Of a DNA stretch of 64,000 nucleotides, positions 1 through 9,092 are shown piece by piece (positions within the stretch are counted from its first letter, which is position 1; every line of letters starts with the position of its first letter). The stretch covers positions 621,001 to 685,000 of the forward strand of contig JACKCV010000001.1 of NCBI GenBank assembly GCA_020633825.1. The letters run 5' to 3'. Source of the stretch: Fibrobacteria bacterium. GTDB lineage: Bacteria > Fibrobacterota > Fibrobacteria > UBA5070. Made by a program: the position numbers and the translations under genes. A model generated the notes under the pieces. That model saw only the letters and a program-made list of their open reading frames with translations, searched no databases and was not told where the DNA came from.

Positions 1-26
1 CCAAGCCTCGCACACAAAGAGATCCA

Positions 27-377
27 GTGGACCCTGTCGATTCCAAACCATACCAGCCTTCGAACGGCAATCCGGCCTCGATCCTGGTCGCCGACCAGCG
101 CGATGCAGCCCGAGCCGCCCGTTGCCTGGCCATCGCGGGACGGATCCTGGCGCCGGCCCGGATGCGCTCCCTCCAGCACGAGGTCGCCGAAGGCCTCCAT
201 ACCCGACGGTTCCGGTTCACCAAGCGGCACGGGGGCGTGCGCATGGATCCCTACGACGTCGGCGAGGACGTCGAGGCCTACCTGCAGCAGGTCCAGGTCG
301 GAGAGGACGAGTTCCGCGGGACGGTCTGGTTCCGGCTCACCCCGCGACATTTCCTGGCCTGGGATTTCATCGCCTGA
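27..377 (+). CDS. Hypothetical protein, 116 aa
   Basis: I do not recognise this family. The reading frame is open from an ATG at 27 to a TGA at 375-377. The protein is soluble in appearance, with no signal peptide or membrane segment. It has an Ala/Arg-rich helix in the first half and an acidic stretch (GEDVEAYLQQVQVGEDEF) followed by a hydrophobic aromatic C-terminus. It sits upstream of, and in the same direction as, the FISUMP-FGE-ankyrin gene, about 115 bases away. Other frames here are also open because of high GC, so this call rests on its position and natural composition only. Confidence 0.4.
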   Translation: MDPVDSKPYQPSNGNPASILVADQRDAARAARCLAIAGRILAPARMRSLQHEVAEGLHTRRFRFTKRHGGVRMDPYDVGEDVEAYLQQVQVGEDEFRGTVWFRLTPRHFLAWDFIA

Positions 378-494
378 TCGGCACCGCCCCCACCGGGGCG
401 ATCGTCCCGCCCGGATGGAGCATCGGCTCCGTGCTCCGCCTCCGTCGTTCAAAGACAAGCAATGAAATCGCACCCGTTCCCCGGAAGTCCCCCG

Positions 495-2543
495 ATGCCG
501 AAGACCCCGATCGCGTTCCTGTTTGCCGTGGTTTGCGTTTCCTGCACCCCGAAGACGGATTCGCAAGCGCCTCCCACGATGCGGGCGGGTCGCCTGCTCG
601 ACGCGCGCGACGGCAGGACCTACCGGACCCTTCGCATCGGCAACCATGTCTGGATGGCCCAAAACCTGGATTTCGCCTCCGATTCGTCCCGGTGCTACGG
701 CGATGACGACAGGAATTGCCTGACCTCCGGGCGGATGTACACCCGGTCGGAGGCCCGGAAGGTCTGCCCGGATGGCTGGCGCCTTCCCAGCGCGGGCGCT
801 TGGAAGGATCTTCTCCGGGAGGTCGGGAAGGATGGGAAGGGGTTCCCTTCCCGGTCGTGGACCGGGACCGATTCCCTCGACTTCGGTTTGGTGTACGGAG
901 GGCAAGGCAATATCGGAGGGACGGGGGGCTTCGAGCAGGTGGACCTGGTGGCCGCCTACTGGTCGTCGAGCATGCTCGACCGGCGGCGCGGGTTTTCCAT
1001 GTACATGGGACGCCTGGGGGCCGACACCGGGGTCCTGGCGCGTCGCGACGACGATCCGGGAAGTTGGCTCCACATGCGCTGCGTGCAGGACGATTCCGCG
1101 TCGCCGCAAGCGCCGCTCCCGGAAGGGAACGCATCCACGGAGGCTGGAATGGTGCGCATCCCGGCAGGTTGCTTCTCCATGGGGACGGAGGAGGGCGGCA
1201 TCGAGGAGTTCGCGCACCGGGTCTGCCTGGACTCCTTCGAGATGGACCGGACGGAAGTCACCAACGAAGCCTTCTCGAAAGCGGGCGGAGAAACCCACTA
1301 CACCGACAACACGTGCGCGGTCTTCGATCCCGGGAGCCGTCGATTCGGGCCGGATGTGGTTCCGGAAAGTTTCCGCGAAGGTGCCAAGCCCGTGGTCTGC
1401 GTCGATTGGGCCGAAGCGGACGAGTATTGCCGGAACGTCGGCAAGCGACTGCCCACGGAAGCCGAGTACGAGTACGCCGCCCGTGCCGGAACCACGACCG
1501 ACTACTTCTGGGGCGACGACCAGGATGCGGGATGCCGGTTCGCCAATGGAACCGACCGAACCGAGGAGCCGGGGATGCCCGGCTGGACGGATTGGATGGA
1601 ATGCGAGGATGGATGGGGCTTCTCGACGGCCCCGGTCGGCCGGTTCGCCTCCAACGCCTGGGGTCTGAAAGACATGTCGGGAAATGTCCGGGAGTGGGTC
1701 CGTGACGGATACTCCCCTTACGATTCCCTGGTCGCGACCCGTGTGAATCCCGTGGGACCCGAATCGGGGAACGGAGAGAGGGTTTCCCGGGGCGGTGCCT
1801 GGGATTCCCCGCCGAGGGTCCTCGCGGTGCATGCGCGAAGGAAGGATGCCGCGCAAACGCGCTCCTTCGATCTGGGGTTCCGATGCGTTTCACCGCGAAC
1901 TCCGCCTCCCAGCTCGACCCGCATGGATCGTCCCGAAGCCGTCCCCGGCCTGCAACGACCTAGCCAGATGTTCCTGGAGGATTTGATCCGCAACGACGAC
2001 ACCCTCGCCCTGGGGATGCTTTCCTCCCGTCAAGCCGACACCTCGTTCGATCAGGGAATCCGGCCTCTGCACATCGCGACCGACATCGGATCGATCGCGT
2101 CGATCCGCACCTTGCTGCGAAGAGGTGCCCCACCGAATCGATTCAATGGTTTCGCGGCGTCGCCCTTGGGCATCTGCATCACCAAGGAGCGGGCAGAATG
2201 CGTGGAGGTCCTGCTGGAGGCGGGTGCGAATCCCGACACCACCTCAGCACGGGAGGCGTCGGGTTCCGCCTTGTTCCGCGCCGTGCGTACGAAGAATCTC
2301 AGGATCCTCGATCTCCTGCTGGCATCGGGTGCGAGGGTGGACCTTCGCGGATCCGATGGGGAAACCGCCCTGATGCAGGCGGCCTGCTCGGGAACTCCCG
2401 AGACCATCGCGTTGCTGCTCCAGCGCGGCGCCGACCTCGCGGCCCGGGACGAAGACGGGGACGACGCGCTCCACTACGCGCATGTCTGTCGCAACGATGC
2501 CGGTATCGCCTATCTCGACGGGGTCATGAAGTCCGGGAGATGA
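495..2543 (+). CDS. FISUMP - FGE-like - ankyrin fusion, probable exported lipoprotein
   Basis: Three families are fused in one chain of about 680 residues. Residues about 30-210 match the Fibrobacter major paralogous (FISUMP) domain: GNHVWMAQNLDF, CPDGWRLPS, YWSSS and a closing MRCVQD. Residues about 220-460 match the formylglycine-generating-enzyme/sulfatase-modifying family: GMVRIPAGCFSMG, DRTEVTN, KRLPTEAEYEYAARAG, MSGNVREWVRD, SRGGAWD, GFRCV. The remainder holds four or five ankyrin repeats (LLRRGAPPN, LLEAGANPD, LLASGARVD, LLQRGADLA). The ATG at 495 puts a signal sequence at the N-terminus (MPKTPIAFLFAVVCVSC), with a possible but imperfect lipobox; an ATG at 462 is the alternative. FGE-like domains of secreted proteins are often non-catalytic binding folds, so enzyme activity is not implied. 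The ankyrin tail resembles candidate immunity proteins elsewhere in the window. Confidence 0.85.
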   Translation: MPKTPIAFLFAVVCVSCTPKTDSQAPPTMRAGRLLDARDGRTYRTLRIGNHVWMAQNLDFASDSSRCYGDDDRNCLTSGRMYTRSEARKVCPDGWRLPSAGAWKDLLREVGKDGKGFPSRSWTGTDSLDFGLVYGGQGNIGGTGGFEQVDLVAAYWSSSMLDRRRGFSMYMGRLGADTGVLARRDDDPGSWLHMRCVQDDSASPQAPLPEGNASTEAGMVRIPAGCFSMGTEEGGIEEFAHRVCLDSFEMDRTEVTNEAFSKAGGETHYTDNTCAVFDPGSRRFGPDVVPESFREGAKPVVCVDWAEADEYCRNVGKRLPTEAEYEYAARAGTTTDYFWGDDQDAGCRFANGTDRTEEPGMPGWTDWMECEDGWGFSTAPVGRFASNAWGLKDMSGNVREWVRDGYSPYDSLVATRVNPVGPESGNGERVSRGGAWDSPPRVLAVHARRKDAAQTRSFDLGFRCVSPRTPPPSSTRMDRPEAVPGLQRPSQMFLEDLIRNDDTLALGMLSSRQADTSFDQGIRPLHIATDIGSIASIRTLLRRGAPPNRFNGFAASPLGICITKERAECVEVLLEAGANPDTTSAREASGSALFRAVRTKNLRILDLLLASGARVDLRGSDGETALMQAACSGTPETIALLLQRGADLAARDEDGDDALHYAHVCRNDAGIAYLDGVMKSGR

Positions 2544-2558
2544 TGCTTCCGTGCAGAC

Positions 2559-2838
2559 TCAGCGAAACCGGATGCGCAGGAGTTCGTTGGTGTTGGTCGT
2601 GAGGAACAGGGTTCGGCCCACCAGGTGCGCGGCTCTCAGGTAGTCGGAGGAGAGGGGCAACACATCCCAGGTTCGCCCCGCATCCAAGCTGTAGACCAGG
2701 TCGCATCGCCGGAACATGTACGAAGATTCCAATTCCGCGAGAACGGTGAGGATCGGACCGGCGGATTGGAACCAGAGGTAGCGGGAGTAGCGGGGGGCCG
2801 GGCCGAAGACGGTCCGGGAGCGGTGGGTGCGCGGGTCC
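2559..2838 (-). pseudogene. C-terminal remnant of a paralogue of the neighbouring beta-propeller lipoprotein
   Basis: Reading the minus strand without a start codon gives about 90 residues that align end to end with the C-terminus of the intact gene at 2864-3907. YSRYLWFQSAG aligns with YSRYLWAQGSK, CDLVYSLDAGRTWDVLPLSSD with CDLIYSTNAGDSWHVLPLASD, and GRTLFLTTNTNELLRIRF with DRTLFIASKSNDIIRISF. The stop is TGA at 2559-2561. There is no start codon, no signal peptide and no upstream part, so this is a truncated duplicate. It lies directly downstream of the intact copy, as expected for an old immunity gene left after cassette replacement. Divergence at the DNA level is substantial, so the duplication is not recent. 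Confidence 0.75.
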
Positions 2839-2863
2839 TAGCGCGTGGTCGTACCGTTGGAAC

Positions 2864-3907
2864 TCAAGGAAAGGAGATACGAATGATGTCGTTCGATTTC
2901 GAAGCGATGAACAATGTCCGGTCGATCAGGCGGGCGGCTACGAATGCGCCGTCGGAGGCCAGAGGCAGGACGTGCCAGCTGTCTCCAGCGTTTGTACTGT
3001 AGATGAGGTCGCAATGCGAGCGCATGTACCAGCTCTCGGGTTCGGCGAGAATCGTCCTGATGGACTTCGACCCTTGGGCCCACAGGTATCGTGAATACGG
3101 CGACTCAGTGCGATAGATCGTTTGCGAACGCCAAGAACGGGTGTCGAATCGAACGATTCTTCCCTTGGTCCGGTCCTGGACTTCGTTGCCCACGATCAGG
3201 AGGAAGCCCGCGTCCTGGGGGAGGATGGCCTGCGGAACGATGTCGAGAGGGATGGTTTTCCCTGCATGCGAGTCCATGCGGCGCATCGCGTCGTGTTCGC
3301 CGATGCGGACGATGGAGTAGTACGCACCATCGTGGTAGACGAGAGCTCCATCCCGCGAGTCCTTCCGGACCAGCGGTGCGCCTGCGAGGTCGAGGATCTG
3401 GGTGTCGGTGGACACGACTGGGCCATCGGGTCCGGGGACGAGCCAATAGCCGCGATCCTGAGGGACTTCGGAATCGGAGCCTCGTTTTCCGTTGGCATCC
3501 AGTCGAATCAGGTAGTGGACGTCCCTGTAAAAATCGTACGCGTTCACGAGCATGGCGTCTCCCTGGAGTAGGGAATTCCCAGGGAACGCTCGTTCAGGAA
3601 ACGTCTTGAATTCCTTCCAGGAAGCTCCGCTGTCTCTTGTTCGATACACTCGGCCGACTTGCTGGTCGAAGGCGTCGGGTATTCCGATCTTGGTGTATCC
3701 CGGACGAGGAGTCTCGGACAGGTTCGAACTGTTCGCGAACGCGAACCCGATTCCGGCGTCTTGGAAGAGCAGATCGACGATCCGGACGCCGACGGGGATC
3801 TCGGATTGAGGAAAACGATCGACCCTCGGTGCAGGAGATTCTCGACAGGCGTCAAGGAGGACCAGGGCCGTCGCAAGGAATAGCGATTGAATCACTCGTG
3901 TCTTCAT
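2864..3907 (-). CDS. Lipoprotein with BNR/Asp-box-like repeats, candidate immunity protein to effector A
   Basis: A 347-residue lipoprotein with signal peptide MKTRVIQSLFLATALVLLDAC, whose lipobox is LLDAC. Asp-box-like turns (TRDSGASWKEF near residue 90 and STNAGDSWHVL near the C-terminus) suggest a beta-propeller of the BNR/sialidase-like class, without evidence of catalysis. The ATG at 3907 begins three bases after the effector A stop codon (3911-3913), so the two are almost certainly co-translated. By position and export it is the best candidate for a periplasmic immunity protein against the glucosaminidase effector; this role is inferred. A truncated paralogue follows at 2559-2838. Confidence 0.75.
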   Translation of the reverse strand: MKTRVIQSLFLATALVLLDACRESPAPRVDRFPQSEIPVGVRIVDLLFQDAGIGFAFANSSNLSETPRPGYTKIGIPDAFDQQVGRVYRTRDSGASWKEFKTFPERAFPGNSLLQGDAMLVNAYDFYRDVHYLIRLDANGKRGSDSEVPQDRGYWLVPGPDGPVVSTDTQILDLAGAPLVRKDSRDGALVYHDGAYYSIVRIGEHDAMRRMDSHAGKTIPLDIVPQAILPQDAGFLLIVGNEVQDRTKGRIVRFDTRSWRSQTIYRTESPYSRYLWAQGSKSIRTILAEPESWYMRSHCDLIYSTNAGDSWHVLPLASDGAFVAARLIDRTLFIASKSNDIIRISFP

Positions 3908-3910
3908 CGA

Positions 3911-6900
3911 TCAGTCGAGGTAGACCATGATTCTGATCATGTCGTGGATAAGGTCGGGGATCTTTTCCTTGGGGTAGGCTTCCCGTAGTGCCTTTTCGAT
4001 GATCAAACGCTCGATCTCATCCTTGTGGATCAATGCTTCACCGGAACGTTTGGCGAATTCAACGGGATGGTCAGCCCAGTACTCGGCGAACAGTCTGCCT
4101 ATATCGGTAGCCTGGTCGATACCCTCGGGACTCAGCAGGTCCTTGATGTCCGGCGTCAGCACAATTTTGACGAGGTCGAGGGTTTCCAGGGATTTAAGTC
4201 CCGCGTCCCAATAGGCGTCGGGGTGGGAGTCGAAGGCGAACTTCTTGAACGCCCTGAATTCGTCATCAAATTCGATGGTGGCGGCGTCCCTGTTCCGATC
4301 GCTGTATCGGAGCCTGTTCTCGATCGCGATCTGGAGCAATTTTCTCGCCTCTACGAGCCACTTCTGGCCTTCTTCCGTGAGAGTCGGGCTGGTTTCGACG
4401 GTGAAACGACGCACGTACTTGTCCCCGTAGGACATGTAGTAGAAGTCTTCGGGAGGTGGGCGCGTCGGATTGCGACGTCGGAAATCGTCATCGCGGAACT
4501 TGTAGTATTCCAGATTGCCAATCCGTTCCACGGGATAGGGCTTCGGGAGCTTCTCCGGGGGAGGAGGAGCTTCCGAGCCTGCCTTCCCGTACCGTTCCAG
4601 GAAGAGGTCCACGACCCATCCGCTGACGTTCTGGTAGGCCTCCCACCAGGTGGGGACCCCGATGTCTCCCAGGACGGGGAGTTCGAAGGTCCAGCCGGGG
4701 ACGGGATTGAGGATCACGTCGCCGACATCGATCGCCCACAAGGGCTCCTTGCCCTTGTACACCTGGCCACCGGCGTATCCGAGGGCCGAGTTGTAGACCT
4801 CCTGCTTCCAGGTGTCGCGGTTCGTGCCCCGGGCGACGGGTGCGAAGAGGCGCTCGCGCTGCAACGACATCCCCGGCCCCAACGCGTAGTAGGTGTCGAG
4901 CATGTCCATCACCGAGGAATAGGATCCGACATCGATGACGAAGGCGTCCATGTTTCCGGCCATGTCGACGGCCGAACAGTACTCGTCGAATTTCTTGGCG
5001 AGGAAGGTCTTGTCGAGTTTGCGGGCCATGTCGTAGAAGGACCCGGGGAAGGTGTGGATGTATTCGGCCGCCACCGATCCGAGGTCTCCCAGGAAGGTCG
5101 ATTGTTCCTGGTTGGATCGGAGCTTGATCACCAGCAAGTCGACGTTGGAACGGTGGTTGCGTGCATCGAGACCGGCGAACAGGTGGCCGACGTCCACCTT
5201 GCCGAAGCCGATCTCCATCACGGCGTTGGCACGGACCCTCCGCAGCACCTCGGCGAGCCCCGGCTGCTGCCAGGAGGCCGGCTGCGCGACCGCCTTGGCA
5301 CCCGGGATGACCTTGTCCCAGAGGAATCCGTTGTACCAGATCTTCCGGACCGCCGAAACGACCCGGCCCATGTCGTAGCCCTCGGCTTCCGCGGCTTCCA
5401 CCAAGCGGCGCAGATCGGCGAACTGGTCGTCGAGCGGCGCGGGAGTCGGGGGCGGTTTGGGGGCTGGAGCGGCAGGGGTGGGCTTCTTCCCCTGGGGCTT
5501 GTCGGCGATCGTCCAGGAGGAATGGTCCTTGTACCTGGAGATCTCGAAGACCTTGGTGGCATTCGGGAAGTCCGCGCCGATCCGCTTCATCTTGGCGGTC
5601 TGGGCCAGAGCCCAGTTGTAGGCGGTGGCGTACTGGTGCACGCCGGGTTTGGCGGGATTCCAGCGCATCTTGAACAGGGTGTTCTGGCCCTGTTTGATGT
5701 AGTGGTCGGCGATCCAGGCGATCCCGCCGCGGATGGCCAGGGAGGGGGAGGTCCATCCCAGGTCGAAGGCCTTCTTGGAGCCGGTGGCCTCGGCCTTGCC
5801 GTCGAGCGCACCGATGCCGAACATGTTGTGGACCGTTACGCCGTTCACCGATACGCCCTTGGCCAGGGCGCTGGTGCCGTTCCCCGTCTCGAGGCAGGCG
5901 TGGACGGCCGCGTAGATCTCGCTCACGCCGGCTTCCCGACTCGCTTCCAGGAAGTCCGCCGCATGCCCGGCGAGGATGCCCTTGTCGGCGAGGTAGGCCG
6001 CGAGATCCTGCTCGGAGAGGTTGTTGGAACCCGAGATGTCGAAGAACTGGAAGAGGTCGCTTCCCGCGCTGTGCGCACGGGGATCCATGGCGTCGCGGAC
6101 CTCCTCCTCCGTGGCGGAGGTCCAACCCGATGCGGTGGATTTCTGGGGCTTCGGGCGCAGGCCCATCTGGATCCTGAAGGCCTCGTCCAGGGTCTTGGGA
6201 CTGTCCACGTAGAGGTAGACGTCCTTGCCGGATCCCATCGCCGCACCGGTCGTGGTCGGGGCGAGCTTGGTCTTCTTGGTCTGCTTCCGGTCCTCGACCG
6301 GGTTCTCCTTGGTGGTGACCCGGGTCTTCTCCGGGGGATCGACCAGGATCGGCTCGCTGCCCGACGCGAAGAAGACGATCTGGACGGAACGTTCGTCGGG
6401 ATTCTCCTCGGCGGAGGCGAAGTCCTCCCCGTTCCCGTAGACACCCTTGCCGGAGTTCCCCCAGGTCGGGATCGTCCAATCGGGCAGTTTGGCGGGATCG
6501 TTCCCCAGGTCCTTCTGGACCAGGGAGAAGATCTGCCGCAGGATCGCGTTCCAGGTGAGGCGTCCGCATTTTCCGTCGACCACCAGGCCGAGGTTCCACG
6601 AGGTGTTGGCGTGGCGTTGGAACGATTCCACCGCGGCCTTGGTCTTGCGTCCCTCCACTCCGTCGACGGCTCCGGGGTCGCAGGCGATCCCGGTCAGGGC
6701 GGCGAGGTCGGAGAGGAACTGCTGCAGGTCCTCGGTCCGGAAATTGTCCTTGGCCAGAGGTTCCCAGGACTTCTCGTCGCGCGCGAGGATGGCCTTGACC
6801 ACTTCCGCCCGGCGTCGCGAAAGTCTGCGGTTGGCGTCGGGCTCTCCGGAGGAGGACGCGTAGCCGAAGCAGATGGCGACTTCGGGGCGATCGGGTTCGG

Positions 6901-7615
6901 GAGGCTTGGCCGTTCGCTTCAGGGCCGCGGCCAGCACCGAGATCAGGCTTCCGTCCGCGCCCAGGCGCGGGAACTCCCCATCGAGGGCGAAGTGGATGTC
7001 CGATCCGCCGAGCCAGAGGGCGTGCGCTTGGAGCACCACCTGCACCTTGGGGCTGGTGGCGGGTTCGGCCGCCTCGAGATGGGTGGCGGTGAGCCAGAAA
7101 TCGACCGTCTCGCCCAGGACGTAGGGCATGGCGGTCTCGAGGACTTCCTTGGCCTTGACGGTGTGCGTCGTCCCGTCGGAATCGGGGAACCCCTCGATGC
7201 CTTTCACGATGGAGATCTCTTCCGGCACACCGTCCCGGATCCACGATTGATGGAGGTCGAAGAAGGCGCGCCGGGTTTTTCCGGGGGCGGTCCTGCGGAC
7301 GTCCACGGCCATCTCGAAGGTCTCGTTGAAGTGCAGTTGGTCGGGAGGGGTGAGGAAGCGGCAGTTGGACAGGGCCACCGCATTGGCGGGCTCGGGAGGC
7401 TTCTGCGAGGGGGGGGCGCCGCTCGAGCCCTCGGGCCAGGGATCGTTCTCCCGGGTCTTGCGGAGGTAGTCCGGATCGACCGCTGGACGCTGGGGTGGGG
7501 GGGCGGAGCGGAACCGGATCTCGCCCACGGGCTTCCCCTTGTACCGGTCGAGCAGGGAGGGGCCGTCGAAAGGGCTTTCCTCCCCGTAGGCGGAAGTGGG
7601 ATAGGGTGGGCTCAT
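3911..7615 (-). CDS. Effector A: conserved carrier module fused to glucosaminidase and an unknown C-terminal domain
   Basis: A protein of 1234 residues. The shared carrier module occupies residues 1-442: SPFDGPSLLDRY near the N-terminus, an OmpA-like segment around 245-310 (ICFGYASSSG followed by NRRLSRRRAEVVKAIL), a peptidoglycan-binding repeat around 315-372 (DGVEGRKTKAAVESFQ, VDGKCGRLTW) and the boundary NPVED at 438-442. Residues about 515-700 match the GH73/LytB-type glucosaminidase family, with HACLETGNGTS (Glu576 the expected catalytic acid), NMFGIGA and an AxxYNWALAQ helix. A Pro/Ala linker follows at about 705-728. Residues 730-1234 are unrecognised; motifs include GFGKVDVGHLFAGLD and MDAFVIDVGSYSS. 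There is no Sec signal peptide. Peptidoglycan cleavage between GlcNAc and MurNAc is the predicted toxic activity. The immunity candidate follows after three bases. Confidence 0.85.
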   Translation of the reverse strand: MSPPYPTSAYGEESPFDGPSLLDRYKGKPVGEIRFRSAPPPQRPAVDPDYLRKTRENDPWPEGSSGAPPSQKPPEPANAVALSNCRFLTPPDQLHFNETFEMAVDVRRTAPGKTRRAFFDLHQSWIRDGVPEEISIVKGIEGFPDSDGTTHTVKAKEVLETAMPYVLGETVDFWLTATHLEAAEPATSPKVQVVLQAHALWLGGSDIHFALDGEFPRLGADGSLISVLAAALKRTAKPPEPDRPEVAICFGYASSSGEPDANRRLSRRRAEVVKAILARDEKSWEPLAKDNFRTEDLQQFLSDLAALTGIACDPGAVDGVEGRKTKAAVESFQRHANTSWNLGLVVDGKCGRLTWNAILRQIFSLVQKDLGNDPAKLPDWTIPTWGNSGKGVYGNGEDFASAEENPDERSVQIVFFASGSEPILVDPPEKTRVTTKENPVEDRKQTKKTKLAPTTTGAAMGSGKDVYLYVDSPKTLDEAFRIQMGLRPKPQKSTASGWTSATEEEVRDAMDPRAHSAGSDLFQFFDISGSNNLSEQDLAAYLADKGILAGHAADFLEASREAGVSEIYAAVHACLETGNGTSALAKGVSVNGVTVHNMFGIGALDGKAEATGSKKAFDLGWTSPSLAIRGGIAWIADHYIKQGQNTLFKMRWNPAKPGVHQYATAYNWALAQTAKMKRIGADFPNATKVFEISRYKDHSSWTIADKPQGKKPTPAAPAPKPPPTPAPLDDQFADLRRLVEAAEAEGYDMGRVVSAVRKIWYNGFLWDKVIPGAKAVAQPASWQQPGLAEVLRRVRANAVMEIGFGKVDVGHLFAGLDARNHRSNVDLLVIKLRSNQEQSTFLGDLGSVAAEYIHTFPGSFYDMARKLDKTFLAKKFDEYCSAVDMAGNMDAFVIDVGSYSSVMDMLDTYYALGPGMSLQRERLFAPVARGTNRDTWKQEVYNSALGYAGGQVYKGKEPLWAIDVGDVILNPVPGWTFELPVLGDIGVPTWWEAYQNVSGWVVDLFLERYGKAGSEAPPPPEKLPKPYPVERIGNLEYYKFRDDDFRRRNPTRPPPEDFYYMSYGDKYVRRFTVETSPTLTEEGQKWLVEARKLLQIAIENRLRYSDRNRDAATIEFDDEFRAFKKFAFDSHPDAYWDAGLKSLETLDLVKIVLTPDIKDLLSPEGIDQATDIGRLFAEYWADHPVEFAKRSGEALIHKDEIERLIIEKALREAYPKEKIPDLIHDMIRIMVYLD

Positions 7616-7709
7616 GGTACGGCACCTGGGATGGGAAATTGGAGCGCGCTCGGAGGTGGATCGAAAAGCCTTGCCGGAAGGTCCCCGGTCCCCCGATGAA
7701 CCAGAATAG

Positions 7710-7719
7710 GTAGGAAACT
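7710..7719 (-). promoter_or_regulatory. Upstream element shared by carriers A and B (AGTTTCCTAC)
   Basis: On the minus strand AGTTTCCTAC lies exactly 95 bases upstream of the carrier A ATG. The same ten bases occur at exactly the same distance before carrier B (14855-14864), while the surrounding sequence is diverged. It could be part of a promoter or an operator. I do not see a clean -35/-10 pair, so its exact role is unknown. Confidence 0.35.
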
Positions 7720-7853
7720 GGACGCAGAACTTGTCTCAAGAGATGGGGATCGGGCCATGGGAAGGTCGATACCGTCCCTTCCCCTCCCCGGTGGAATCGG
7801 TGCGCTTGCGAAGCCGCAGGAGTCCGGGCAGCGATGCCCGGGACTCGGGAAGG

Positions 7854-9044
7854 TCATCGAGTTCCGGGTGCCTGCCCCAACGAAGGCGACGGCAAGGATC
7901 CCTCCCGGGGGTATTCCTCGAGGGCGGACGTGTCGACCCCGGAGGGGATCGGCAGCGACAGTCCAAGGTCGGGATCCACGCACAGGCGCACCACGAAGGC
8001 GCTCCACAGGCTGTCGAGACGGCCACGGACCTCGGGGAAGCGGGCGGTCGCCTCGGAAAGCGTGCTGGAGTACAGCGACGCGTCGTCCGGAGAGACCGGA
8101 ATCTGACCATCGACGGCCAGGAAGGAGGTGCCCAGGCGCACGACCAACGTCGCCGACACCGGGTCCAGTCCGGTCTTTCCGGTGTGCAGGCCGAAGACCG
8201 TCTCCGGTCGTCCGTCCCCGTCCAGGTCCAGTCGGGCGAATGCGGGACGGAACATCTGCGGCTCGGCCAATCCCGTCGGGGTCTTCCTGGCGAACGACCA
8301 ATCCGTCGAGTCGCCGGGCGAGGACGATTGCCGCACTTCGAGTTCGGCCCCCATGGTCAGTCCACCCGGACCGCTCCGTGCCGTCTCGCAGGAGCGAATG
8401 GCGCGATCGCGGCCACCCTCCGTCCACCTGGCCAGTTCCCCGATCCGGCCTTCCGCGCAGAAGGGTGTCGGGGCACCGGGAGCGGGGGCCGTGCTGTCGC
8501 AGATCCCGTAGTTCCGGCAGGTGATCCTTTCCTCCTCGTCGGGAGCGGGGACCAGGGCGGGGTCCTCGGAACACCAGGAGGGGAGTCCCTGCAGGAGCTC
8601 CTCGCGGCTGCGCGGGCATTGCGACTGTCCGTCGGGCCAGTGCGCGCCGTCCAGGGGCAGGATGCGTCCATGCATGCACGCACGGTACCGGTCGCCGTTG
8701 CGGAAGTGGAAATCGAGGAAGCCGACGCCGTCCCCGAACGAGGGGATGAACGAGTCGACGGTGAAGAAACTGTCGACGCGGTGGGGGCGGGAGCAGACGT
8801 TCACCCAATCCCACCCGGCGCAGGACCGGGGACGCGATACCCCGCGCAGCTGGTCGGCGAAGGCAAGCTGGATCCCGACGAGGAGATCATCCCGGCCGGG
8901 TTCCTGCTGCGAGCCCAGAAGATCCGGGTAGCAGCGATCGGCGGGTTGTCCGAGGACCGGGATCCAGGTCGGGCCGCGGTTCTTGCATCCCAGGAACGAC
9001 AGAACCAGGAGGGTGGTGCCGACAAGCTTCGGAGTTGACTTCAT
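7854..9044 (-). CDS. Lipoprotein with a VCBS-like calcium-loop repeat, unknown function
   Basis: A 396-residue protein with a signal peptide and lipobox (MKSTPKLVGTTLLVLSFLGC). The first 200 residues are rich in Cys and aromatic residues (DRCYPDLLGS, CAGWDWVNVCS, YRACMHG, CRNYGICDS), suggesting a disulfide-stabilised periplasmic fold. Near residue 265 there is an integrin/VCBS-type calcium loop (FARLDLDGDGRPETVFG). I do not recognise a family. It follows the ankyrin lipoprotein by 48 bases on the same strand and ends about 240 bases before effector A begins, so it may be an immunity gene of an older cassette. Confidence 0.7.
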   Translation of the reverse strand: MKSTPKLVGTTLLVLSFLGCKNRGPTWIPVLGQPADRCYPDLLGSQQEPGRDDLLVGIQLAFADQLRGVSRPRSCAGWDWVNVCSRPHRVDSFFTVDSFIPSFGDGVGFLDFHFRNGDRYRACMHGRILPLDGAHWPDGQSQCPRSREELLQGLPSWCSEDPALVPAPDEEERITCRNYGICDSTAPAPGAPTPFCAEGRIGELARWTEGGRDRAIRSCETARSGPGGLTMGAELEVRQSSSPGDSTDWSFARKTPTGLAEPQMFRPAFARLDLDGDGRPETVFGLHTGKTGLDPVSATLVVRLGTSFLAVDGQIPVSPDDASLYSSTLSEATARFPEVRGRLDSLWSAFVVRLCVDPDLGLSLPIPSGVDTSALEEYPREGSLPSPSLGQAPGTR

Positions 9045-9092
9045 GGGGAGTGTTCCATCCGGTTGGAAAGAGGGCGTGACGGAGCGGGAGCC

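Noticed and set aside
462..494. Upstream ATG for the FISUMP-FGE-ankyrin gene
   Set aside because: It would bury the signal sequence behind eleven extra residues; the ATG at 495 gives a standard exported N-terminus.
4025..7699. A 1224-codon open frame on the plus strand opposite effector A
   Set aside because: It is the antisense of a GC-rich gene with biased third positions. The translation is Gly/Val/Glu-rich with no recognisable domain, while the minus strand has clear motifs.
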